Under the pieces are notes generated by a model. The model did not search any database. It saw only the letters and a program-made list of their open reading frames with translations, and had not been told where the DNA came from. Positions 1 through 5,162 of a DNA stretch of 10,502 nucleotides are shown here, in pieces. Numbering within the stretch: position 1 is the first letter of the stretch; each line of letters opens with the position of its first letter. This DNA is from CAYTLW01 sp964438735 (GTDB lineage: Bacteria; Myxococcota_A; UBA9042), in the NCBI GenBank assembly GCA_964438735.1, contig CAYTLW010000191.1:1-10502 (forward strand), written 5' to 3'. Both the position numbers and the translations under genes were made by a program.

Positions 1-981
1 GGGCGAGTCGAAGTCCATGGGCACGTCGAAGTCCTCGGGCAGGATCAGCGGGCAGGACGCGCCGCCGGGGATCACCGCCAGGCACTCGCGATCATCGAGG
101 ATGCCGCCAGCCAGGTCGTAGATGCACTCGCGCAGGGTGATGCCCAGCTCGGCTTCATAGACCCCCGGATTCTTCACGTGGCCGCTGATGCCGATGAGCT
201 TGGAGCCGCCCTGGGGCTTGGCGCCCGTGGCCTCGTTGCCCGGCGTGCCGAGCGCGTTGAAGGCCTCGACGCCCAGGTTCACCACGAAGGGCACGCTGGC
301 GATGGTCTCGGTGTTGTTGACGATGGTCGGCAGGCCGAACGCGCCCACATTGGCCGGGAAGGGGGGCTTGAGCCTTGGCTGGCCAGGTTTGCCCTCGAGC
401 GACTCGATCAGGGCCGTCTCTTCGCCGCAGATGTAGGCGCCAGCGCCGCGATGGTTGGTGATGTCCAGGTCGAAGCCTGTGCCGCCGATATTCTTGCCCA
501 GCAGGCCGGCCTCGTACATCTGCTCGACCGCTGAATCGCAGACTGCGGTGGCTTTCCAGAACTCGCCGCGCAGGTAGTTGTAGCAGAGGTGCGCGCCGAA
601 GGTGTACGCCGAGATGAGGCAGCCTTCGAAGAGCAGGAAGGGATCGTCCTCGACGATGTAGCGATCCTTGAAGGTGCCGGGCTCGCCCTCGTCGGTGTTG
701 ATGACCAGCACGCGATCGCGGTCATTCTTGGGCAGGAAGCCCCACTTCACGCCGGCGGGGAAGCCGGCGCCACCGCGGCCGCGCAGGTTCACCGCGCGGA
801 CCATCTCGTGGACCTTCTCCGGTCCCAGTTCGAGGGCCTTCTTCCAGGCCTCGAAGCCGCCGTGCTTGATGTAGTTGTCCAGCTTGGTGAAGTCCACGCC
901 CATGTGGCTGCGCAACATGGTGCGCCGCTCACGCGGGTTGGGCTTGTCGACGATGTAGGGGGAGGTATGCCACTGGCTCAT
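1..981 (-). CDS. nuoF: NADH-quinone oxidoreductase subunit F (complex I 51-kDa subunit), 3' end cut off by window edge
   Basis: This is the NADH-oxidising, FMN-binding subunit of respiratory complex I, part of the peripheral arm on the cytoplasmic side. The visible 327 residues begin MSQWHTSPYI. The glycine-rich NADH/FMN motif RGRGGAGFPAGVKWGF is at residues 67-82, INTDEGEPGTFKDR at 94-107, and the FMN-site segment GAGAYICGEETALIESLEG at 179-197. The frame stays open to position 1. Family members are about 420-450 residues, so the SLBB region is only partly present and the C-terminal cysteine motif that holds the N3 [4Fe-4S] cluster lies outside the window. The start codon overlaps the nuoE stop as ATGA (978-981), which points to translational coupling. 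No damage is visible. The family assignment is secure from several long conserved motifs. Confidence 0.97.
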   Translation of the reverse strand, partial: MSQWHTSPYIVDKPNPRERRTMLRSHMGVDFTKLDNYIKHGGFEAWKKALELGPEKVHEMVRAVNLRGRGGAGFPAGVKWGFLPKNDRDRVLVINTDEGEPGTFKDRYIVEDDPFLLFEGCLISAYTFGAHLCYNYLRGEFWKATAVCDSAVEQMYEAGLLGKNIGGTGFDLDITNHRGAGAYICGEETALIESLEGKPGQPRLKPPFPANVGAFGLPTIVNNTETIASVPFVVNLGVEAFNALGTPGNEATGAKPQGGSKLIGISGHVKNPGVYEAELGITLRECIYDLAGGILDDRECLAVIPGGASCPLILPEDFDVPMDFDSP

Positions 982-1547
982 GCTGCACCCCCATCGGCCG
1001 CTTGCACATCAGCTGCCGGAACATCTGGTGCCGCTGCCGGCGCGCCATCGACGGCGTGGGCCTCTTTCTGCAGGGCGACGATGCGCTCGCGCAGCTCGTC
1101 CACGGTCACGTTGAAGTAGTCCCGCTTGTCGACCAGCATGGCCGGCGCATAGCCACAGGCGGCCAGGCATTGCACCTTCTCCAAGGTGAACAGGCCGTCC
1201 TCGGTGGTCTGCAGATGATCGATCCCCAGCACATCTTTGACCATGTCGACCAGGTCGTCGGCACCGCGCAGGTAGCAGGCGATGTTGGTGCAGATCTGCA
1301 GGTGGTACTTGCCGTAGGGCCGCTTGCGCAACATCGTGTAGAACGACGCGGTGGTGAAAACCCAGCTCTCCGGCAGGTCCAATTCGGTCGCCACCAGCTG
1401 CATGGTCTCCCGACTGAGCCAGCCGAATTCCTCTTGCGCAATCCACAACGCTGGAATCAACGCACCCCGCCGATGGGGGTAGCGGGCAACGAGCGCTTTG
1501 ATGCGGGCCTTGGCGTCAGCCGACAACGCCGGCTTCTCAGTAGTCAT
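978..1547 (-). CDS. nuoE: NADH-quinone oxidoreductase subunit E (complex I 24-kDa subunit)
   Basis: This is the thioredoxin-fold [2Fe-2S] subunit of complex I; it holds cluster N1a and partners NuoF in the NADH-oxidising module. The 189-residue protein carries the four cluster cysteines as C86-x4-C91 (CTNIAC) and C127-x3-C131 (CLAAC), with the typical LRGADDL segment after the first pair. The helical N-terminal part includes ALIPALWIAQEEFGWLS at 29-45. I chose the ATG at 1547 (MTTEKPALS) because an AAGAGG Shine-Dalgarno lies 4 bases upstream and because the earlier in-frame ATG at 1622 would add 25 residues translated from the putative promoter. The last 27 residues (163-189) form an Ala/Pro/Asp-rich tail with no match to the conserved fold, probably disordered. 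The stop overlaps the nuoF start. It is the first gene of its transcription unit. Confidence 0.96.
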   Translation of the reverse strand: MTTEKPALSADAKARIKALVARYPHRRGALIPALWIAQEEFGWLSRETMQLVATELDLPESWVFTTASFYTMLRKRPYGKYHLQICTNIACYLRGADDLVDMVKDVLGIDHLQTTEDGLFTLEKVQCLAACGYAPAMLVDKRDYFNVTVDELRERIVALQKEAHAVDGAPAAAPDVPAADVQAADGGAA

Positions 1548-1551
1548 GTGG

Positions 1552-1557
1552 CCTCTT
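1552..1557 (-). promoter_or_regulatory. Ribosome binding site of nuoE
   Basis: On the minus strand AAGAGG stands 4 bases before the ATG at 1547. It decides for this start over the in-frame ATG at 1622, which would begin inside the proposed promoter. Confidence 0.6.
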
Positions 1558-1592
1558 TTTCCGTTTGCCGGGCCAAGGTTGGAGCCCGCCGG

Positions 1593-1622
1593 TTCATAGC
1601 CCCCAGGGGGGGTCAAAGTCAA
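1593..1622 (-). promoter_or_regulatory. Candidate sigma70-type promoter of nuoEF
   Basis: On the minus strand a TTGACT -35 box (1622-1617) is followed after 18 bases by TATGAA (1598-1593). Transcription would start near 1586, giving a leader of about 40 bases. The spacer contains a short palindrome, CCCCC-A-GGGGG mirrored around 1605, which could hold a regulator. Box matches are 5/6 and 4/6 to consensus; no experimental support exists. Confidence 0.45.
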
Positions 1623-1735
1623 GCCGCGCAGGGGCGCTGTGTCGCGTTTTTGACGGGTGTCACGAACGGCCTGATGGTGGTGGGGCCAGCCCGTCCGCGA
1701 GGGGCCGATCTACACGGCCCGAGCGGCCCGACCTC

Positions 1736-1741
1736 AAGGAG
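1736..1741 (+). promoter_or_regulatory. Ribosome binding site of the nucleotidyltransferase gene
   Basis: AAGGAG lies 6 bases before the ATG at 1748. It fixes the start at MRGFVLAAG, where the family's conserved N-terminal beta strand begins, and rules out the in-frame ATG at 1565. Confidence 0.75.
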
Positions 1742-1747
1742 CGAACC

Positions 1748-2527
1748 ATGCGCGGATTCGTACTCGCCGCCGGCTTCGGCACCCGCCTCCGCCCGCTGAC
1801 CGATCTGTTGCCCAAACCCATGGTGGTCGTTGGACAAATGCCCCTGGTGGAGCGGGCCGTCCGCCAGCTCGCGGCGGCCGGGATCACCGAGATCGGCGTC
1901 AACGTCTTCCACAAACCCGAAGCCATCCGCCGCCACCTGGGCGATGGCAGCCAGCTCGGCGTGGAGCTGACGTGGTTCGATGAGCGCGAACTTCTGCCCG
2001 GCGAGGCGCCCGGCCGGCGCACCCCGCTCGGTACGGGCGGTGGCTTGAAAAACGCCGAGACCTTCCTGCGCGGCGGTGGCGACGCCTTCGTACTGGTCAA
2101 CGGCGACGCCTGGCATGGCTTCGACCTGCAGGGGCTCATCGACGCCCACGGCCGGGACCACACCGCGACCCTGGCCGTTCATCGCGACCGACGGCGCCCC
2201 GAGCTGCACCTCATCGAGTGCGGCGACGACCAGGCCATCGCCGGCATCAGCGCCCGACCGCCCATGAGCGTGGAGGAGCTGCCCCTGCATAACGGCGGCT
2301 TCCGCGCCATCTACACCGGCGTGGCGGTCTACAGCAGTCGCCTGCTGGAGCGCCTGCCGGCAGGCAAGGTGAGCGGTCTGGTCACCCACGCCATCGCGCC
2401 CGCGCTGCGCGAAGGCGAGCGCCTGTGCTGGTGTGAGCCGGAAGGGTTGTGGGTCGACTGCGGCACCATCGAAGAGGTGTTGCGGGCGGACGTCTACGCG
2501 CGCTCGCTGGCCGTGCTGGCAGCTTGA
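1748..2527 (+). CDS. Sugar-1-phosphate nucleotidyltransferase, MurU / mannose-1-phosphate guanylyltransferase-like
   Basis: This 259-residue enzyme belongs to the NTP_transferase family (GT-A-like Rossmann fold), which joins an NTP to a sugar 1-phosphate to give an NDP-sugar and pyrophosphate. The nucleotide-binding signature GFGTRLRPLTDLLPKPM is at residues 9-25. Further family landmarks are PLGTGGGLKNAETFL, the metal-binding LVNGDAW, GGFRAIYTGVAVYSS and the C-terminal LWVDCGTIEEVLRADVY. Its short length, with no left-handed beta-helix domain, resembles MurU (N-acetylmuramate-1-phosphate uridylyltransferase of cell-wall recycling) and small GDP-mannose pyrophosphorylases; the sequence alone does not tell me which sugar or nucleotide is used. 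No amgK-like kinase or glycan gene is adjacent, so context does not settle it. It is transcribed alone, divergent from nuoE and convergent with the VWA-FHA gene, and is followed 8 bases after its stop by a palindromic terminator. Confidence 0.88.
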   Translation: MRGFVLAAGFGTRLRPLTDLLPKPMVVVGQMPLVERAVRQLAAAGITEIGVNVFHKPEAIRRHLGDGSQLGVELTWFDERELLPGEAPGRRTPLGTGGGLKNAETFLRGGGDAFVLVNGDAWHGFDLQGLIDAHGRDHTATLAVHRDRRRPELHLIECGDDQAIAGISARPPMSVEELPLHNGGFRAIYTGVAVYSSRLLERLPAGKVSGLVTHAIAPALREGERLCWCEPEGLWVDCGTIEEVLRADVYARSLAVLAA

Positions 2528-2534
2528 AGCGATT

Positions 2535-2558
2535 CAAAAGGGATCTAGATCACTTTTG
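2535..2558. terminator. Palindrome 1, likely terminator of the nucleotidyltransferase gene
   Basis: A 24-base near-perfect palindrome: left arm CAAAAGGGATCT, right arm AGATCACTTTTG, with one mismatched pair. It begins 8 bases after the nucleotidyltransferase stop. The A4 and T4 runs at the arm ends would let it act in both directions. The T run is short and the loop minimal, so strength is uncertain. It shares its arm sequence with palindromes at 2694 and 2718. Confidence 0.55.
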
Positions 2559-2693
2559 CGCAGGGGCGTCACTATCTGCGGCTAACTGAAGACAGACCAT
2601 TCGCCTCAAGTGACGACTTTTCGGCCCGCCAGCACGCCCCCAGCGAGGCCCGCAGGGCCGATGCTGGAACCCAGGTCGCCTTCAGCGACAAAC

Positions 2694-2717
2694 CAAAACG
2701 GATCTGGATCCCTTTTG
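2694..2717. terminator. Palindrome 2 of the convergent junction
   Basis: A 24-base palindrome with left arm CAAAACGGATCT and right arm GGATCCCTTTTG. One arm pair is mismatched and the centre is a T-G pair. Its right arm is the same motif as in palindrome 1, apart from two bases. It ends 2 bases before the core of palindrome 3. Confidence 0.5.
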
Positions 2718-2745
2718 CACAAAAGGGCACTGGTGCCCTTTTGTG
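2718..2745. terminator. Palindrome 3, likely terminator of the VWA-FHA gene
   Basis: A 28-base palindrome with perfect 13-base arms (CACAAAAGGGCAC and GTGCCCTTTTGTG) around a central TG. The inner GGGCAC/GTGCCC stem flanked by A4 and T4 runs is the form of a bidirectional intrinsic terminator. On the minus strand it lies 14 bases past the stop of the VWA-FHA gene. Its CAAAAGGG/CCCTTTTG ends are shared with palindromes 1 and 2 while the inner bases differ. Confidence 0.6.
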
Positions 2746-2759
2746 GGCACGGGTACAGA

Positions 2760-4259
2760 CTATTTGAGGCAGAACTCCACCACGGTGCTGCCGATGGTGA
2801 TGCTGTCGCCATCTTTGAGGAACACCTTGTGGATCCGGGCGCCGTTGACCAACACGCCGTTGGTCGAGTTCATATCGGCGACCTCGTAGCGCATCTGATC
2901 GATCTTGATGGCCGCGTGGCGGCGCGATACCGAGCCGTCCTGGATGACGATGGTATTGCCCTTCATGGAGCCGATGGTGGTCACATCATCGATGAGCGGG
3001 AAGGTCTCGCCGGCCAGGGGCCCCTTTAGCACCTTCAACTTGCCGCGATCCGGGCCATCGTACTCCTGCTCGACGTACTGCACCTCCGGCTCGGCGCCCT
3101 TGCGACCGCCGATCACCTTGATGAGCACGATCAGGATGATGATGCCGAAGATGCCGGCGAAGACGAGGCCGATGATCTTCAGCAGCCCCATCCAGTCGAA
3201 GCCCTTCAGGGGCAGCAACATGTCGTTGTACTGGGCCTCGAGGACCTCGTCATCCTTGGTGGTGACGTTGAGCTGGATGATGTAGTTGGCCAGGTCCTTG
3301 CCCTTGACCGGCTCGCCGTGGCTGGGCAGGTCCTCGAGCTTCAGCTTGAAGATGTACTGCTTCTTGATCCGCTGAGCGAGGCCGTCCCAGATGGCCGGGA
3401 TCTGCGCAAAGTCCTTGGTGTCGATGCGCTGGTACAGGCCCTGTGAGCCGTTGGCCAGGCCCTGCAGGATCGACAGGTACTGCGGATCGTCGGCGGTGTA
3501 GCCGATGGCGTGGATGCGGATCTTGTACTCCTCGTACTTCTCCAGGATGCGATCCACCTTCCGGGTCAGGCGCGACTTGCGGGTCTCGCGATCCTTGCCG
3601 TCGGACATGACCACCAGGAAGCGCCGCCGCGCCGAGCCCAGGTCGTCCATCTTGTCGACCATGTAGCCAAGGGACTTGTCGACCGCGCGCAGCACCTCGG
3701 GTGCCAGGGAGCGCTTCTTCTTCTGCGTGCCGGTAAAGGTCTCCGGGTCTTCCTCGAAGTCCGGCACCTTGGCGCCGCCGGCGGCCTCCATCGCCTGCTT
3801 GAAGTTGCTGGCGAAGTTGTAGACCACCTCGTGGGGCACGTTCTCCCGGTACAGCAGCACCGCGATCTTGTCGTTGCCCTTGAGGCGCTTGATAAACTCG
3901 GTGACGCCCTGCTTCTCCTGGTCGAAGGTGGCGTGCAGCTCGCCTTCGGAGGCGATCTGGTAGGCGTTCGACGCGTTCATCAGGATGCAGACGGCGATCG
4001 ACTCGCCCGCCTCCTGGGAGGTCAGGATCTCGATGTCGTTGTAGACCAGTGGCTCGCCGCTGGCGAGGAACTCCAGGGCGCTCTCCTTGAGCTTTTCGAT
4101 AGGCACGCCGCGGCTATCCACCACGTCGGCGTGAATCGACAGCTCCATGGTCTCTTCATCGAAGCTGACATGCTCGATGACGACCTGCTGATCGGCCAGG
4201 GCCGTCGCTGACAGCAACATCAAGGACAAGAAGGTCGAGACGACAACGTTCCGGCGCAT
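2760..4259 (-). CDS. Membrane-anchored VWA-FHA protein (signal peptide, VWA-like domain, one TM segment, cytoplasmic FHA domain)
   Basis: A 499-residue protein. Residues 1-22 are a Sec signal peptide (RR, hydrophobic VVVSTFLSLMLLS, cleavage ATALA|DQ). Residues 85-300 have a von Willebrand factor A layout: strand ESIAVCILMNASNAY at 86-100, FLVVMSDGKDR at 214-224 and IRIHAIGYT at 248-256. The first metal-site motif, normally DxSxS, reads NASNA, so the first Asp is replaced, while the later SDG is kept. A hydrophobic segment at about 357-384 spans the membrane once. The C-terminus (405-499) is an FHA domain with TTIGSMKGNTI, SRRHAAI (445-451) and NSTNGVLVNG (464-473). Predicted topology is VWA outside the inner membrane and FHA in the cytoplasm. 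FHA domains bind phosphothreonine peptides; VWA domains mediate protein contacts. GGAGGA lies 5 bases before the start. It is last in the five-gene run and may have its own promoter. Confidence 0.85.
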   Translation of the reverse strand: MRRNVVVSTFLSLMLLSATALADQQVVIEHVSFDEETMELSIHADVVDSRGVPIEKLKESALEFLASGEPLVYNDIEILTSQEAGESIAVCILMNASNAYQIASEGELHATFDQEKQGVTEFIKRLKGNDKIAVLLYRENVPHEVVYNFASNFKQAMEAAGGAKVPDFEEDPETFTGTQKKKRSLAPEVLRAVDKSLGYMVDKMDDLGSARRRFLVVMSDGKDRETRKSRLTRKVDRILEKYEEYKIRIHAIGYTADDPQYLSILQGLANGSQGLYQRIDTKDFAQIPAIWDGLAQRIKKQYIFKLKLEDLPSHGEPVKGKDLANYIIQLNVTTKDDEVLEAQYNDMLLPLKGFDWMGLLKIIGLVFAGIFGIIILIVLIKVIGGRKGAEPEVQYVEQEYDGPDRGKLKVLKGPLAGETFPLIDDVTTIGSMKGNTIVIQDGSVSRRHAAIKIDQMRYEVADMNSTNGVLVNGARIHKVFLKDGDSITIGSTVVEFCLK

Positions 4260-4271
4260 CGCGATCCTCCA

Positions 4272-4286
4272 GGCGGACGGTCCGCC
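4272..4286. repeat. 15-base inverted repeat in the leader of the VWA-FHA gene
   Basis: GGCGGAC and GTCCGCC mirror each other around one G. It lies between the proposed transcription start and the Shine-Dalgarno (4265-4270) of the VWA-FHA gene. The one-base centre suits a protein-binding operator better than an RNA hairpin. It could equally be chance in GC-rich DNA. Confidence 0.35.
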
Positions 4287-4308
4287 CTGCAGGGGGTGAC
4301 AACGAATT

Positions 4309-4337
4309 CGTATAGCAGGTAATGGGCCGGCGGTGAA
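4309..4337 (-). promoter_or_regulatory. Candidate extended -10 promoter of the VWA-FHA gene
   Basis: On the minus strand TTCACC (4337-4332) and TATACG (4314-4309) are 17 bases apart, and the -10 box is preceded by TGC, the extended -10 element. Each box matches consensus at 4 of 6 positions. Transcription would begin near 4302. The 137-base gap between the two FHA genes is the longest inside this minus-strand run, which fits an internal promoter. Confidence 0.4.
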
Positions 4338-4396
4338 CCCGCGCGGGCGCCTGAAATGGCGTGGTGGGATGCGGCTCTGTCGGGGACGTTGTTGGA

Positions 4397-5077
4397 CTAC
4401 TCGAGGCTCTTGAACTTGAGCTCGGTGCGGCCGAATCGGATCTTGTCGTTGTCGATCAAGTCTTCGCGCGAAACGCGCCGTTCGTTGACGTAGGTGCCGT
4501 TGGTGCTGTCCAGGTCGACCATGGTGAACTCGCCGTTCTCGTGCCGGATGACGGCGTGATGCGAGCTCAGGTAGGGATCGGTGAGAACCACGTCGGCGTC
4601 CGCTGCCGTGCCGACCGTGTTCTTGCCGTCGACGAGCCGGAAGTCACGGCCGCGCAGCTCGCCGTTCAGCACCACGACCCAGCCCACACAGGGCTGGAAG
4701 GTCTGCAGGGCGATCGCTGCCAGGTCGATGGCGACGGTGTGTTCGGGCTGCTCGTACTCTTCCTCTTCCTCGTACTGGGGCTGCCCGCCCTTCTTCTTCG
4801 AGAACCAACCCATGTTCTGTCCCCCGGCCGGCGCTTTGGGCGCCTTGCCGCCCTTGGGCGCCTTGGGAGCTTTGGGGGCCTTCGGCTTCTTTGGACCCCC
4901 GCCCCCTCCCTTCACCTTCTTGCGCATCGCCTTGCCGGGTGCGTCGACGGCTTTATTGAACTTGCCGGCGGCCTTGCCTTTGGCTTTGGCGACCACTCCC
5001 ATCTGCTTGCCCTTGACTTTGCTGGTCGCGTAGTCGATCCGCTGCTTGCCAAGGTTCTTGAAGAAGTCGAATACCAT
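4397..5077 (-). CDS. Soluble FHA-domain protein with Lys/Ala/Pro linker
   Basis: A 226-residue cytoplasmic protein without signal peptide or membrane span. Residues 1-57 are basic and probably helical (MVFDFFKNLGKQRIDYATSK, then many Lys/Ala/Gly). Residues 58-85 are a low-complexity linker of Gly and repeated K-A-P units. An acidic stretch, EEEEEYEQ, is at 103-110. The FHA domain covers about 132-226, with VGTAADADVVL (155-165), SSHHAVI (171-177) and DSTNGTYVNE (190-199). The Ser and His of the binding loop and the STNG turn are present, but the Arg usual in the GR motif is Thr157, so phosphothreonine binding may be altered. FHA proteins act as phospho-dependent adaptors; in type VI secretion Fha1/TagH is switched by the kinase PpkA. 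It lies 85 bases after the 526-residue gene and 137 bases before the VWA-FHA gene. Its Shine-Dalgarno is weak (AGG close to the ATG). Function in this cluster is unknown. Confidence 0.85.
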   Translation of the reverse strand: MVFDFFKNLGKQRIDYATSKVKGKQMGVVAKAKGKAAGKFNKAVDAPGKAMRKKVKGGGGGPKKPKAPKAPKAPKGGKAPKAPAGGQNMGWFSKKKGGQPQYEEEEEYEQPEHTVAIDLAAIALQTFQPCVGWVVVLNGELRGRDFRLVDGKNTVGTAADADVVLTDPYLSSHHAVIRHENGEFTMVDLDSTNGTYVNERRVSREDLIDNDKIRFGRTELKFKSLE

Positions 5078-5104
5078 CGCCTGTCCGCCCGCCTCTCCCG
5101 TTTT

Positions 5105-5132
5105 ATCCTACACGCGCTCGGTCGGATGACAA
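5105..5132 (-). promoter_or_regulatory. Candidate promoter of the soluble FHA gene
   Basis: On the minus strand TTGTCA (5132-5127, 5/6 to consensus) is followed after 16 bases by TAGGAT (5110-5105, 4/6). Transcription would begin near 5098, about 20 bases before the ATG. It would let the FHA genes be expressed apart from the baseplate genes upstream. Confidence 0.4.
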
Positions 5133-5162
5133 AGAAGCGATCGCCATGAACGAAGCCGCTGA

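Noticed and set aside
1548..1622. A 25-residue N-terminal extension of NuoE from the ATG at 1622
   Set aside because: It would start inside the -35 box, lacks a ribosome binding site, and the added residues have no NuoE-like character.
1650..1678. A plus-strand promoter for the nucleotidyltransferase starting with TTGACG at 1650
   Set aside because: The -35 box is good, but no acceptable -10 box lies 16-18 bases downstream, so I do not list it.
1565..1747. An N-terminal extension of the nucleotidyltransferase from 1565
   Set aside because: The conserved fold begins at MRGFVLAAG and AAGGAG lies correctly before 1748.
1626..2568. An 11-base repeat GCGCAGGGGCG at 1626 and 2558, flanking the nucleotidyltransferase gene
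   Set aside because: There is no mobile-element gene, no inverted ends and no change in composition; a match of this length is plausible by chance in GC-rich DNA.
2559..2693. Possible small gene or RNA between the palindromes
   Set aside because: I see no ribosome binding site with an open frame and no strong fold; only a small GGCCC/GGGCC inverted repeat.
2535..2745. The three palindromes as a CRISPR array
   Set aside because: Spacing is irregular (136 and 2 bases), the copies differ, and there are no cas genes.
2610..3029. A plus-strand open frame starting in the convergent junction
   Set aside because: Most of it is antisense to the FHA domain of the VWA-FHA gene; it has no Shine-Dalgarno and reads through the palindromes.
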